NCBI GenBank assembly: GCA_030592605.1
Contig: JAUVIT010000143.1
Coordinates: forward strand, 1-5,886
Source: Bacteroidota bacterium
GTDB lineage: Bacteria > Bacteroidota > Bacteroidia > Bacteroidales > GCA-2748055
Reading direction: 5' to 3'
DNA length: 5,886 nucleotides
How positions within the stretch are numbered: the stretch's first letter is position 1; each line of letters opens with the position of its first letter. The translations under genes were made by a program, and so were the position numbers. This document shows, piece after piece, positions 5,801-5,886 of this stretch. Below the pieces are notes generated by a model that was not told the DNA's origin, searched no databases, and saw only the letters and a program-made list of their open reading frames with translations.

Positions 5801-5886
5801 ATGAAATTAGAGACTAGTCATATTCCAAGCATTTTTAACGATGTCATAGGTCCGGTAATGCGGGGACCGTCAAGCTCTCATAGTGC
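5801..5886 (+). CDS. L-serine dehydratase (iron-sulfur type), N-terminal fragment cut by window edge
   Basis: The first 28 codons are present. They read MKLETSHIP and then SIFNDVIGPVMRGPSSSH at 10-27, which is the N-terminal block of iron-sulfur L-serine ammonia-lyases (compare the GPSSSHT motif near the start of E. coli SdaA). The enzyme converts L-serine to pyruvate and ammonia in the cytoplasm using a 4Fe-4S cluster; the cluster cysteines would lie beyond the window. ATG 5801 begins 9 nt after the dipeptidyl peptidase stop, and no terminator lies between, so cotranscription is likely. Whether it is the one-chain form or the beta subunit of a two-chain form cannot be told from this fragment, so I give no symbol. 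Identification rests on one short but distinctive motif. Confidence 0.8.
   Translation, partial: MKLETSHIPSIFNDVIGPVMRGPSSSHS

Noticed and set aside
1..5886. CRISPR arrays, transfer or ribosomal RNA genes, insertion sequences, attachment sites
   Set aside because: No regularly spaced repeats, cloverleaf, rRNA-like segment, transposase, integrase or terminal repeat pair was seen on either strand.

Overview
The window reads as chromosomal DNA from a Bacteroidota bacterium, probably in or near Bacteroidales/Marinilabiliales. The evidence is a short Bacteroidota-type TatD hydrolase, secreted proteins whose signal peptides end in Ala followed by Gln, A-rich leaders mostly without a well-placed Shine-Dalgarno, and one exact Bacteroidota promoter (TTG, 21-nt spacer, TACATTTG). 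I see no rRNA, tRNA, CRISPR array, insertion sequence or integrase. No gap between genes exceeds about 100 bases.

Left part, plus strand (1-2097): the 3' portion of a TatD-family metal-dependent hydrolase gene, interrupted by an in-frame TAA; then tcdA, encoding the tRNA N6-threonylcarbamoyladenosine (t6A) dehydratase that makes cyclic t6A; then a small outer-membrane beta-barrel protein of the porin-like type, closed by a strong intrinsic terminator.

Middle part, minus strand (2103-3504): three genes read in order from right to left. They are a conserved-looking two-helix membrane protein of unknown function, a PadR-type winged-helix repressor with its own promoter and a candidate operator dyad, and a four-helix membrane protein 5 nt behind it. 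The PadR/membrane-protein pair looks like a small autoregulated two-gene operon with an unknown inducer and function.

Right part, plus strand (3560-5886): a secreted S9B dipeptidyl peptidase IV with all diagnostic residues visible, followed 9 nt later by the start of an iron-sulfur L-serine dehydratase cut off by the window edge. Together they would release dipeptides outside the cytoplasm and deaminate serine inside it.

Most of the window is ordinary core or near-core Bacteroidota gene content. The points that merit a second look are the nonsense codon in tatD, a perfect 10-bp inverted repeat that places the same GATCTCCATG over both start codons of the divergent pair at 3502-3562, and the dyad over the padR promoter. 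I found no convincing new multi-gene system; the PadR/four-helix operon is the nearest candidate.
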